This document shows, one piece after another, positions 1-7,584 of a DNA stretch of 17,679 bases; the stretch's first letter is position 1; each line of letters begins with the position of its first letter. The stretch is taken from the NCBI GenBank assembly GCA_029239575.1, contig JARBUP010000024.1, forward strand, positions 1 to 17,679, read 5' to 3'. The stretch comes from Bacillota bacterium (GTDB lineage Bacteria > Bacillota > Clostridia > Tissierellales > Sedimentibacteraceae). The notes under the pieces were generated by a model, which saw nothing but the letters and a program-made list of their open reading frames with translations, was not told the DNA's origin and made no database searches. Made by a program: the position numbers and the translations under genes.

Positions 1-1034
1 AATATGGACTTCTTGGCAAAAATATTTTAGGTTCAGGATTTGATTTTGAACTTCATATAAATAAGGGAGCAGGCGCTTTTGTATGTGGTGAAGGAAGTGC
101 TCTTACAGCTTCTATTGAAGGTGAAAGAGGAATGCCGCGTGTTAAGCCACCTAGAACTGTAGAGCAAGGTTTATTTGGATGTCCTACTGTTTTAAACAAT
201 GTTGAAACTTTTGCCAATGTACCTATGATAATATTACATGGTCCAGATAATTATAAAAAGTTTGGAACAAAGGATAGTCCAGGAACAAAAGCTTTTGCAT
301 TAACTGGTAATGTTGTTAATACAGGTCTTATTGAAGTTCCTATGGGAACAACTTTAAGAGAAGTAATATTTAATATTGGTGGTGGTATTCCTGACGGCAA
401 AAAATTTAAAGCTGTTCAAATAGGAGGTCCATCAGGAGGATGTTTAACTTTTGATGAAAGCCATTTAGATTTACAATTAAGTTTTGATTCTCTTAAAAAA
501 GTAGGAGCAATGATAGGCTCTGGCGGAATGGTTGTCATGAATGAAGATACTTGCATAGTTGAAGTTGCAAGGTTTTTTATGAGCTTTACTCAAAGAGAAT
601 CATGTGGAAAATGCATTCCATGTAGAGAAGGCACTAAGAGAATGCTTGAAATACTTGAAAAAATAGTTGCAGGTAACGGAACAGTTGAAGATTTGGAATT
701 ATTAAGAGATATTGCTGACACTGTAAAAAATACTGCTTTATGTGGCCTTGGTAAAACAGCAGCAAATCCAGTTTTAAGCACATTAGAACATTTTTATGAT
801 GAATATTTAGAACATGTAGTTCATAAGGTGTGTCCAGCGAAGCAGTGCAAAGGCTTAGCTACAATAGAAATAGACGCTTTACTTTGTAAAGGATGTTCTA
901 AATGTTCAAGAAGTTGTCCTGTAAATGCAATATCAGGAAAAGTTAAAGAACCGTTTATCATAGATAATAAAAAATGTATTAAATGCGGTGCTTGCATAGA
1001 AGTTTGCGCGTTTAAAGCAGTTAAGGAGGCATAA
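1..1034 (+). CDS. hydB: NADH-dependent [FeFe]-hydrogenase subunit beta (NuoF-like), 5' end outside window
   Basis: This is the C-terminal 343 residues of a NuoF-family flavoprotein; the open frame runs in from the left edge (first full codon at 3) with no start visible. The subunit carries FMN and the NADH site and passes electrons to the hydrogenase partner in the cytoplasm. Seen in the sequence: a GAGAFVCGEGSAL flavin-binding segment just inside the edge, the NuoF iron-sulfur pattern ESCGKCIPCREG with the later NTALCGLG cysteine, and a C-terminal pair of ferredoxin-type [4Fe-4S] motifs (CKGCSKCSRSCP and CIKCGACIEVC). That added ferredoxin tail is typical of HydB/HndC hydrogenase subunits rather than of NuoF of complex I. 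The stop is one base before hydA, so the two are co-translated. The NADH-binding Gly-rich part and any N-terminal thioredoxin-like [2Fe-2S] domain lie outside. Formate dehydrogenase-linked NuoF homologues are the main alternative, but the hydA neighbour decides for hydrogenase. Confidence 0.93.
   Translation, partial: YGLLGKNILGSGFDFELHINKGAGAFVCGEGSALTASIEGERGMPRVKPPRTVEQGLFGCPTVLNNVETFANVPMIILHGPDNYKKFGTKDSPGTKAFALTGNVVNTGLIEVPMGTTLREVIFNIGGGIPDGKKFKAVQIGGPSGGCLTFDESHLDLQLSFDSLKKVGAMIGSGGMVVMNEDTCIVEVARFFMSFTQRESCGKCIPCREGTKRMLEILEKIVAGNGTVEDLELLRDIADTVKNTALCGLGKTAANPVLSTLEHFYDEYLEHVVHKVCPAKQCKGLATIEIDALLCKGCSKCSRSCPVNAISGKVKEPFIIDNKKCIKCGACIEVCAFKAVKEA
1023..1029 (+). promoter_or_regulatory. 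Ribosome binding site of hydA
   Basis: AAGGAGG, seven bases before the hydA ATG and inside the last codons of hydB. It supports translational coupling of the two subunits. Confidence 0.85.
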
Positions 1035-1035
1035 A

Positions 1036-2739
1036 ATGAGCGGAAATATTATTATTGATGGAAAAAAAGTGCCATATACAAATCAAAAAAACATATTAAC
1101 AGTTATTAGAGAATCAGGTATAGATCTTCCTACATTTTGCTATCATTCTGAATTAAGTATTTATGGCGCATGCAGAATGTGTACTGTTGAAACTTCTAAA
1201 GGGGAAATTATTGCAACATGTTCTGAAAAGCCAAAAGATGGTTTGGAAATTTATACAAATTCTCCAAGAATAAGAAAATATAGAAAAATGATTCTTGAAC
1301 TATTACTTGCTAACCATGACAGAGACTGTACAACATGTGAAAGAACTGGAAGATGCCAGCTACAAAATCTTGCTAAAAGATATGGAATAAAAAATATAAG
1401 ATTTGATCAAATATTTAATGAAGAAGATGATGAAAATATAGACAATTCAAGACCAAGCATAACAAGAAACCCTAATAAATGTATTAAATGTGGTGACTGT
1501 GTAATGGTATGCGAAGACGTTCAAGGAGTTGGAGCTATTGGATTTGTAAGTAGAGGTTCTGATGTACAAATAAAACCAGCTTTTAACAAAAATTTAGCTG
1601 AATCAAACTGTGTAGATTGTGGACAATGTAGAATTGTATGCCCTACAGGTGCTATAAGAATTAATAACGAAACAAACAAAGTATGGGATGCTTTGTATGA
1701 CAAACAAAAAAGAGTAGTAGCACAAGTAGCTCCTGCTGTTAGAGTTGCATTAGGTGAAGAATTCGGAAAAAAAGCTGGCGAGATTACAATAGGTAAAATA
1801 GTTGCAGTTCTAAAGAAGTTAGGTGTTGAAGAAGTATATGATACTACTTTAGCTGCCGATTTAACAGTAATGGAAGAAAGCAATGAATTTATTGAAAAAT
1901 TCACTAATGGAGAAAAACTTCCGTTATATACTTCGTGCTGTCCTGCATGGGTAAAATTTGCTGAAAACAAATATCCTGAGATGGTGAATAACATTTCTTC
2001 ATGTAAATCACCACAGCAGATGTTTGGTACTGTTTTGAGAGAACATTATAATGAAACAGATGCAAAAGATGGAAAGGATACAGTGATTTTATCTATTATG
2101 CCATGTACTGCTAAAAAAGCAGAAGCAGCAAGAGAAGAGTTTATTCATGACGGTCAAAGAGAAATTGATGTTGTACTTACAACACAGGAACTTGCTATCA
2201 TGATTAAAGAAGCTGGAATTGATTTTGATAACTTAGAAGAAGAAGCAATGGATATGCCATTTGGTATTGGTTCTGGAGCTGGTGTTATATTCGGAACAAC
2301 TGGTGGAGTAATGGAAGCTGTACTTCGAAGAGTATTAAAAGGAAAATATGGAAAAGATGACTGCGAAATAATTTATAACTCTGTAAGAGGGTTAGATTCT
2401 GTAAAAGAAGCATCTGTATTTGTTGATGGAAGTGAAATTAAAATAGCAGTTGTTCATGGATTAAAAAATGCCGACAATCTTATAAAGCAAATAAATAATA
2501 ATGAAAAACATTATGATTTAGTTGAAGTAATGGCTTGTAATGGAGGTTGTGTTGCTGGTGGAGGACAACCAGTTCCTAAAATGATTACAAAACAAACAAG
2601 AGCATTAAGAGCTAAAGGACTTTATAATTTAGATAAATCAAATCAAATTAAAAATTCTGAAGACAACTACATTGTAAAAGCAATTTATGATGGAATATTA
2701 AAAGACAAAAAACATAAACTTCATGTTCATAAACATTAA
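1036..2739 (+). CDS. hydA: [FeFe] hydrogenase catalytic subunit (HydA, NADH-dependent type)
   Basis: Catalytic subunit that reduces protons to H2 (or the reverse) in the cytoplasm; with a HydB partner it probably couples NADH and ferredoxin oxidation. The 567 residues contain, in order: a plant-type [2Fe-2S] domain (Cys35, 46, 49, 62), a His-ligated [4Fe-4S] cluster (His94, Cys98, 101, 107), two ferredoxin clusters (Cys149/152/155/159 and Cys192/195/198/202), and the H-cluster domain. All three H-cluster signatures are intact: TSCCPAW at 299-305, MPCTAKKAE at 355-363 and EVMACNGGCVAGGGQP at 497-512, giving Cys302, 357, 501 and 505 as ligands and Cys301 as the proton-transfer cysteine. Its length is close to clostridial HydA (about 575-580) and shorter than the Thermotoga subunit of about 645, which has extra C-terminal cluster domains. 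The start is fixed by an AAGGAGG site at 1023-1029 lying in the end of hydB. Confidence 0.96.
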   Translation: MSGNIIIDGKKVPYTNQKNILTVIRESGIDLPTFCYHSELSIYGACRMCTVETSKGEIIATCSEKPKDGLEIYTNSPRIRKYRKMILELLLANHDRDCTTCERTGRCQLQNLAKRYGIKNIRFDQIFNEEDDENIDNSRPSITRNPNKCIKCGDCVMVCEDVQGVGAIGFVSRGSDVQIKPAFNKNLAESNCVDCGQCRIVCPTGAIRINNETNKVWDALYDKQKRVVAQVAPAVRVALGEEFGKKAGEITIGKIVAVLKKLGVEEVYDTTLAADLTVMEESNEFIEKFTNGEKLPLYTSCCPAWVKFAENKYPEMVNNISSCKSPQQMFGTVLREHYNETDAKDGKDTVILSIMPCTAKKAEAAREEFIHDGQREIDVVLTTQELAIMIKEAGIDFDNLEEEAMDMPFGIGSGAGVIFGTTGGVMEAVLRRVLKGKYGKDDCEIIYNSVRGLDSVKEASVFVDGSEIKIAVVHGLKNADNLIKQINNNEKHYDLVEVMACNGGCVAGGGQPVPKMITKQTRALRAKGLYNLDKSNQIKNSEDNYIVKAIYDGILKDKKHKLHVHKH

Positions 2740-2746
2740 ATAATAT

Positions 2747-2775
2747 AACCTGCTAAAATTAAATTTTAGCAGGTT
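2747..2775. terminator. Hairpin terminator between convergent hydA and asnB
   Basis: A perfect inverted repeat, AACCTGCTAAAA (2747-2758) pairing with 2764-2775 around a 5-base loop, sits just after hydA and is followed by CTTTTGAG. The other strand also runs into a T-rich stretch, so it could stop transcription from both sides. Confidence 0.8.
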
Positions 2776-2809
2776 CTTTTGAGTTAAAATTTTGAATCTC
2801 TTCTCGGAT

Positions 2810-4651
2810 TTATTGAATTCTTACATTAAACGCTTCCATCCAAGTATTAATTTGAATGAAATAAGCAATTAACTGTGGACCTGTCATTAATTGTCCATAC
2901 CAAGGTTTTTTAAATGATTTTCCACCTGATTCAATAATTTCAGTTACCTTTTGTTTATCTATTAGCTGATAAATAGGTGCATTTTTATTTTTCATTATAT
3001 CCCTCATCCAATTTTGAACAAATTGTGTATAATAAACATGATGTGTTTTGGGATAAGGGCTTTTTTTTCTGTCAATTATTTCATCAGGTAAAATTTCTCT
3101 TAATGCTTCTCTTAATAATCCTTTTTCTCTTCCATTATAAAATTTTATATTGTTAGGAATATTGAAAGCATATTGAACAAGTCTGTAATCTGCAAAGGGA
3201 ACTCTAACTTCTAAACTGTTTGCCATGCTCATCCTATCTTTTCTGTTCAATAAAGTCATCATAAACCATTTGATATTTAAATAAAACATTTCTCTCATTT
3301 TTGCTTCTTCTTTAGATTCTCCTTTAAGCTTTGGAACCTTATTAGTAGTTTCATAATATTTTTGCTGAACATAATCTTGTAAATTCAAATGAGAAAATTC
3401 TTTATTAATAATTTCGCTTCTTTCTTTAGTTGACTTAGACCAAGGAAATGTATTAGCGTTTAAATCTTCAGGTCTTGTAAACCATGGATAACCTCCAAAA
3501 ATTTCATCGGCACATTCTCCTGATAAAGCTACTGTAAAATCATTTCTAATTTCTTTGCAGAACAATAAAAGAGAGGAATCAACATCGGCCATACCTGGTA
3601 AATCATTAGCTTTGACTGCATTCTTTAATGCTTCTGCTAATTTTAAATTGTTAAGTGTTACAGTGTGGTGAGTGCTGCCCATGTAATCAGCCATTTTTTC
3701 TGCAAAAAACTGGTCAGAAGTTGGTTGAAATAAATTTGCCTGAAAATATTTATCATTGTCTTCATAATCTATTGAGTAAGTATTTAAAATTCCTCGGTTA
3801 TGTTTTTTATAATAATTAGATGTAATAATAGATATAGCACTTGAATCTAAACCACCCGATAAGAAAGTACATAATGGAACATCTGATACAAGTTGCCTTT
3901 CAACTGTATCTACAAATAAGTTTTTAGTAGTTTCTTTTGTTTGTTCGAAATTTTCTTCATGAGGAATAGCTTGCAGCTGCCAGTATTCTTTAATATAAAT
4001 ATTGCCATCTTTATATATTAAGTAGTAAGCTGGAGGGAGTTCTTTTATATCTTTAAATACTCCGTTACCTAATGTTCGAGCAGGTCCTAATCCTATTATT
4101 TCCATAACGCCTTGTTCATCAACTATTGGTTGAACTAATGGATTAGCTAATAATGCTTTTATTTGAGATGCAAATAGTAAATTATTATTTTTTATACTAT
4201 AAAATAAAGGCTTTACACCTAAATGATCCCGTGCTAAAAATAAAGTTTTGTCGTATTCATTCCAAACTCCAAAAGCAAATATTCCATTGATATGATTTAA
4301 ACATTCGACGCCCCATTCAATATATGATAATAATAGAACTTCAGTATCAGAATAAGATTCGAATTTATGCCCTTTTAATAAAAGTTTTTTTCTTACATCT
4401 TCAGTATTGTATAGTTCGCCGTTATAAACCATTACAAATTTGTTATTTCCAATTTGACGAATCATAGGTTGTGCTCCACCAACAGGGTCGACAATTGTCA
4501 ATCTTCTATGCCCAAATAAGCAATTTTCACTTATATAATAATTATAGTCATCTGGACCTCTCTCTTTTAATGTATCCGTCATTTTTATAATTATATTTTC
4601 TTTGCTTATTAAATTATCCTCAGTATTAACCCAACCTGTTATTCCGCACAT
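2810..4651 (-). CDS. asnB: Asparagine synthetase, glutamine-hydrolysing
   Basis: Makes asparagine from aspartate, glutamine and ATP in the cytoplasm. The N-terminal class II glutaminase domain starts with the catalytic Cys2 (MCGITGWV), which must be exposed by removing Met1, and has Arg49 plus the YNGELYN motif (76-82) and Asp102 for glutamine binding. The C-terminal synthetase domain has the ATP pyrophosphatase loop SGGLDSS at 265-271. With 613 residues it has the length of Bacillus AsnB/AsnO-type enzymes (about 610-630) and looks intact. The start is set by Cys2 and an AAGGAGG site (complement of 4657-4663). It is a single-gene unit, convergent with hydA and divergent from the propeller gene. 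The upstream DNA holds a sigma-K-like promoter. No T-box leader is present. Confidence 0.96.
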   Translation of the reverse strand: MCGITGWVNTEDNLISKENIIIKMTDTLKERGPDDYNYYISENCLFGHRRLTIVDPVGGAQPMIRQIGNNKFVMVYNGELYNTEDVRKKLLLKGHKFESYSDTEVLLLSYIEWGVECLNHINGIFAFGVWNEYDKTLFLARDHLGVKPLFYSIKNNNLLFASQIKALLANPLVQPIVDEQGVMEIIGLGPARTLGNGVFKDIKELPPAYYLIYKDGNIYIKEYWQLQAIPHEENFEQTKETTKNLFVDTVERQLVSDVPLCTFLSGGLDSSAISIITSNYYKKHNRGILNTYSIDYEDNDKYFQANLFQPTSDQFFAEKMADYMGSTHHTVTLNNLKLAEALKNAVKANDLPGMADVDSSLLLFCKEIRNDFTVALSGECADEIFGGYPWFTRPEDLNANTFPWSKSTKERSEIINKEFSHLNLQDYVQQKYYETTNKVPKLKGESKEEAKMREMFYLNIKWFMMTLLNRKDRMSMANSLEVRVPFADYRLVQYAFNIPNNIKFYNGREKGLLREALREILPDEIIDRKKSPYPKTHHVYYTQFVQNWMRDIMKNKNAPIYQLIDKQKVTEIIESGGKSFKKPWYGQLMTGPQLIAYFIQINTWMEAFNVRIQ

Positions 4652-4690
4652 ATTTACCTCCTTTAAATATTAATAAAAAATATGATTTTT

Positions 4691-4717
4691 TATAGTATGT
4701 TTTATCAAAAATTGTGT
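4691..4717 (-). promoter_or_regulatory. Candidate sigma-K-type promoter of asnB
   Basis: Read on the minus strand: AC at 4717-4716, a 16-base spacer, then CATACTATA at 4699-4691. This fits the published sigma-K consensus (AC, 16-17 bases, CATANNNTA) at every fixed base. CATACTAT also resembles a sigma-E -10. Transcription would start about 30 bases before the asnB start codon. I found no good TTGACA/TATAAT pair for asnB. AT-rich DNA yields chance matches, so confidence is limited. Confidence 0.4.
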
Positions 4718-4778
4718 TCCAAAAATAAAAGTTTTAATAAATATTAACTTAAAAATTAGCCATTAGTAAACTGATGAA

Positions 4779-4784
4779 TATAAT
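4779..4784 (+). promoter_or_regulatory. Candidate -10 box for the propeller-protein gene
   Basis: A perfect TATAAT lies 29 bases before the start codon. The -35 region 17 bases upstream (TTAGCC, 4756-4761) matches the consensus poorly, so expression may need an activator or a different sigma factor. The AGGAGG ribosome site follows at 4802-4807. Confidence 0.35.
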
Positions 4785-4813
4785 AACAATAAATATAGAA
4801 TAGGAGGATTATT

Positions 4814-6034
4814 ATGTACAGAAACCCTTATGATGGATTTCAATTTCCAACAAATAATAATCAAGATTTTATTTATGCTCAGCAGCAAAGAAATGCTCAG
4901 GATGTAATGCAAAGAGTTCGTTCAAGAAATGTTGATTTAATTCAGCAATTAGAACGTGCAGGAATGAACATAAATATGATTGATTATTTGCTTTATATTA
5001 TTGTTAACTACACATTGAATCAAGCAAACACTAATATGCCTGCTAACCAAATATATAACCGCTTTAGAAATCAATATCCATGGTATAGCATGATATTAAG
5101 GCCATTTAACTTTCCACCAAACAGGATAGATCAATTATTAATTAGAATAATTGAAATGATTTTAGAAATTATTAGAGGACAACAACCAGGCCCAGGTCCA
5201 GGTCCAGGCCCAGGTCCTGCACCAGGTTGGAGTTCATGGGAAGATTTAGGAGGAGTGCTTACTACAGCACCAACTGTATCATCTTGGGCACCAAATCGCT
5301 TAGATGTATTTGTTGGTGGTTCAGACAATGCTTTATATCATAAATGGTGGGATGGTAGAAGTTGGAGCATATGGGAAAACCTTGGAGGAATTTTAACATC
5401 GGCACCAGGTGCTGTATCTTGGGGACCTAACAGAATTGACGTATTTGTAAGAGGAACAAATAATGGTTTGTGGCATAAATGGTGGGATGGTTCAAGATGG
5501 AATGATTGGGAAAGTCTTGGTGGTGTATTAACTTCAGCACCAACAGTATCATCATGGGCAACAAATCGTTTAGATGTATTTGCGAGAGGAACAAACAATG
5601 CTTTATGGCATAAATGGTGGGATGGTTCAAGATGGAATGATTGGGAAGACCTTGGCGGTGTGTTAACTTCATCACCATCTGCAATTTCTTGGGGACTTAA
5701 TAGAATAGATGTATTTGCAAAGGGTCAAGCAAATGATTTAATTCACAAATGGTGGGACGGAAGAAGTTGGAGCGGTTGGGAAAGTCTTGGTGGTATATTA
5801 ACATCTGGTCCTTCAGCATCATCAAAACGTCCAAATCATATTGATGTATTTGCAAGAGGCACAGGCAACAATTTATACAAAAGAACATGGAATGGTTCTC
5901 GATGGGAAAATTGGGAAAACCTTGGTGGCAATATAAATTCAGAACCAGCTGCAGTATCATGGGGACCTAATCGTACAGATGTATTTGCAAGAAGTCAATC
6001 AAATAGCTTAATTCATATTTATCAAGGTAATTAA
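4814..6034 (+). CDS. DUF346 / PLL-lectin-like beta-propeller protein with helical N-terminal region
   Basis: Function not established; by fold probably a carbohydrate-binding protein. Residues 1-124 are rich in Gln, Asn and Tyr and look helical (DLIQQLERAG, LLIRIIEMILEIIRG). Residues 125-138 are a Pro-Gly linker. Residues 139-406 are six tandem repeats of 45 residues starting at W139, W184, W229, W274, W319 and W364; the consensus is WxxWExLGGxLTSxPxxxSW followed by PNRxDVFxRGTxNxLxHKWWDG. This is the DUF346 repeat, which in Photorhabdus PLL-type lectins forms a propeller whose blades bind fucosylated sugars between them. Repeat 5 has lost the second SW, and repeat 6 is short and ends in HIYQGN. 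There is no signal peptide, sorting motif or membrane segment. The start is supported by AGGAGG at 4802-4807. It is monocistronic: divergent from asnB and closed by a hairpin. Confidence 0.8.
   Translation: MYRNPYDGFQFPTNNNQDFIYAQQQRNAQDVMQRVRSRNVDLIQQLERAGMNINMIDYLLYIIVNYTLNQANTNMPANQIYNRFRNQYPWYSMILRPFNFPPNRIDQLLIRIIEMILEIIRGQQPGPGPGPGPGPAPGWSSWEDLGGVLTTAPTVSSWAPNRLDVFVGGSDNALYHKWWDGRSWSIWENLGGILTSAPGAVSWGPNRIDVFVRGTNNGLWHKWWDGSRWNDWESLGGVLTSAPTVSSWATNRLDVFARGTNNALWHKWWDGSRWNDWEDLGGVLTSSPSAISWGLNRIDVFAKGQANDLIHKWWDGRSWSGWESLGGILTSGPSASSKRPNHIDVFARGTGNNLYKRTWNGSRWENWENLGGNINSEPAAVSWGPNRTDVFARSQSNSLIHIYQGN
5186..5227 (+). repeat. Pro-Gly linker-coding repeat
   Basis: A run of six-base units of the type CCAGGT/CCAGGC encodes PGPGPGPGPGPAPG. 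It joins the helical region to the propeller and is a short collagen-like or flexible spacer. The unit sequence makes it prone to slippage. Confidence 0.85.
5228..6031 (+). repeat. Six tandem 135-base DUF346 repeats
   Basis: Units start at 5228, 5363, 5498, 5633, 5768 and 5903. A 42-base block is identical at 5471-5512 and 5606-5647, exactly one period apart, which points to recent duplication or gene conversion among units 2 to 4. Confidence 0.9.
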
Positions 6035-6060
6035 AAATTAGCTAAAATTTAAGATGTCTG

Positions 6061-6105
6061 ACAAATCCAATTAAAGGTAAAATTATTACCTAAAATTGGA
6101 TTTGT
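6061..6105 (+). terminator. Terminator of the propeller-protein gene
   Basis: Outer stem ACAAATCCAATT (6061-6072) pairs perfectly with 6094-6105; an inner stem AGGTAA/TTACCT (6075-6080 with 6086-6091) stacks inside. The 3' side runs into TAAATTTTATAT. It lies 26 bases after the stop codon. Confidence 0.75.
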
Positions 6106-6216
6106 TAAATTTTATATAAAAATATAAAATATTCTTTTATAGATATGATGAATTACTCATTTCATATTAATAATGTAATATAATTTAAAAAGACTTAATT
6201 TTAGACAGGAGACATC

Positions 6217-7125
6217 ATGAAAAAAAATAAAATAATAATTTATATCATTTGCGCTTTCATAATGGCATTTTTTACAAAGGAATTTAATATAACATCGGAT
6301 AAAGAAACTAATGTAAATATAAATTCTACAAAAGTACAAAACACTACAGAAAACATTCAAAATACAAATAATGAATATCTTAAAGTACATATAATTGATG
6401 TTGGCCAAGCTGATTCTATTTTTATAGAATTACCGAATGAACAATCTTTGTTAATCGATGCTGGTAACAACTCTGATGATGAAATAATAGTTGATTATAT
6501 TAATAACTTACAATATGACAAAATTGATTATGTAGTTGGAACTCATCCACATGAAGATCATATAGGAGGATTGGATACAGTTATAAATACATTTAATATA
6601 GGAAAAGTTTATTTGCCTAAAGTAGAAAATAATACAAAAACATTTGAAGATATGCTTCTTGCAGTTAAAAATAAAAATTTAAAAATAAATACTGCTGTCG
6701 CAGGGGTTAAAATTATAGATACGGAAAATTTAAAAGTTCAAATTATTTCACCGCAAAACAAAATATATGAAGATTTTAATTATTATTCTGCAGTTGTTAA
6801 AATTGAATATTTGGATAATTCTTTTATATTAATGGGTGATGCAGAAAAAATTAATGAAAGTGAAATTACGGATGATGTAAATGCTGATGTTATAAAAATA
6901 GGGCACCATGGAAGTGATACTTCTTCTTCGGAACAATTTCTTCAAAAGGTATCACCTGATTATGCTATAATATCAGTTGGAGAAAATAATAAATACGGCC
7001 ATCCTAATGATGCAACTTTAAATTTATTAAATGAAATGAATATAAATGTTGTTAGAACTGATGAATCGGGTACTATTACTGTTATATCGGATGGTAAAAA
7101 CATAGAAGTAGAAAAAAGCAAATAA
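6217..7125 (+). CDS. ComEC/Rec2-type metallo-beta-lactamase-fold hydrolase, extracytoplasmic
   Basis: A stand-alone version of the C-terminal domain of the DNA-uptake protein ComEC, in the metallo-beta-lactamase superfamily. Residues 1-20 are a signal peptide or signal anchor (KKNK followed by a hydrophobic run); there is no clean lipobox. A low-complexity Asn/Thr spacer (about 24-52) precedes the catalytic domain. Visible metal-site residues are the THPHEDH motif (His110, His112, Asp114, His115), Asp208 in LMGDAE, and the IKIGHHGSD segment (His230, His231), with His262 near the end; HVIDVGQAD-type sequence at about 58-66 is typical of ComEC. The enzyme should bind two metal ions and act outside the cytoplasm, possibly as a nuclease or phosphodiesterase, but the substrate is unknown. 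At 302 residues it lacks the membrane channel of full ComEC, so it is not a transporter. An AGGAG at 6207-6211 sets the start; a TATAAT at 6179-6184 lacks a good -35. Confidence 0.87.
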   Translation: MKKNKIIIYIICAFIMAFFTKEFNITSDKETNVNINSTKVQNTTENIQNTNNEYLKVHIIDVGQADSIFIELPNEQSLLIDAGNNSDDEIIVDYINNLQYDKIDYVVGTHPHEDHIGGLDTVINTFNIGKVYLPKVENNTKTFEDMLLAVKNKNLKINTAVAGVKIIDTENLKVQIISPQNKIYEDFNYYSAVVKIEYLDNSFILMGDAEKINESEITDDVNADVIKIGHHGSDTSSSEQFLQKVSPDYAIISVGENNKYGHPNDATLNLLNEMNINVVRTDESGTITVISDGKNIEVEKSK

Positions 7126-7146
7126 ACTAATTACAAAGGATATGTT

Positions 7147-7347
7147 ATGAAAATAATAATTGATAGGTTTGAAGGTGATTTTGCAGTTGTAGAACTTCAA
7201 AATAAACAAATGGTAAATATACCAAAAGCAATTATTCCACCTGAAGCAGTTGAAGGTGATGTAATTTCTATTGAAATTAATAAAGAAGAAACTGCAGAAC
7301 GCAAAAATAAAATTAAAAATCTAATGAATGATTTATGGGAAGATTAG
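7147..7347 (+). CDS. DUF3006 domain protein
   Basis: A complete 66-residue member of the DUF3006 family, recognised by the pattern IIDRFEGDFAVVEL, followed by the segment PPEAVEGDVISI and a charged C-terminal helix. These small proteins are probably beta-rich and cytoplasmic; no activity is established. It starts 21 bases after the stop of the ComEC-like gene, with an AAAGGA site at 7135-7140, so the two form an operon. From recollection of the family, DUF3006 genes often sit directly after such stand-alone ComEC-like hydrolases, which suggests a shared but unknown role. Confidence 0.85.
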   Translation: MKIIIDRFEGDFAVVELQNKQMVNIPKAIIPPEAVEGDVISIEINKEETAERKNKIKNLMNDLWED

Positions 7348-7411
7348 TATTATTTTATTTTTGAATTTAACAAAGATTGTACAGGGCGATATTTTTAATG
7401 GTATGCCAATA

Positions 7412-7441
7412 AGATAAGCAGCTACCATAAGCTGCTTATTT
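7412..7441 (+). terminator. Terminator of the ComEC-like/DUF3006 operon
   Basis: Stem ATAAGCAGCT (7414-7423) pairs perfectly with 7430-7439 around a 6-base loop, then TTATATTT. The interval from the DUF3006 stop to ubiD (7348-7584) otherwise holds only the promoter described separately. Confidence 0.75.
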
Positions 7442-7499
7442 ATATTTGGTTAGAATTTGCATATGAAAATATAAAAATTAGCAATTTAATGTTTTTGGG

Positions 7500-7528
7500 T
7501 TGCAAAATAAAATTTATTGTGCTAGAAT
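7500..7528 (+). promoter_or_regulatory. Promoter of the ubiD-ubiA operon
   Basis: TTGCAA (7500-7505), a 17-base spacer, then TAGAAT (7523-7528) preceded by TG one base upstream (7520-7521), an extended -10 element. This predicts a leader of about 50 bases before the ubiD start. Confidence 0.6.
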
Positions 7529-7584
7529 ATATTGGATAAAAATTATACAAATATATTAGAAAGGTATTCTCAATCGGTACTTAA

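Noticed and set aside
1521..1994. 157-codon minus-strand frame within hydA
   Set aside because: Antisense to the conserved cluster and H-cluster coding region; no start site and no family resemblance.
4664..4813. T-box leader for asnB
   Set aside because: The interval is too short and the conserved AGGGTGG-type antiterminator sequence is absent on the minus strand.
5131..5960. Four overlapping minus-strand open frames in the propeller gene
   Set aside because: They are reverse shadows of the 135-base repeat and repeat with the same period; the + strand product is a clear protein family.
5228..6031. CRISPR-like array of regular repeats
   Set aside because: The period is 135 bases, the frame is open throughout and the unit is a known protein repeat.
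7447..7461. Possible sigma-54 element (TTGG ... TTTGCAT) upstream of ubiD
   Set aside because: Only 9 bases separate GG and GC; sigma-54 promoters need 10. A standard extended -10 promoter lies just downstream.
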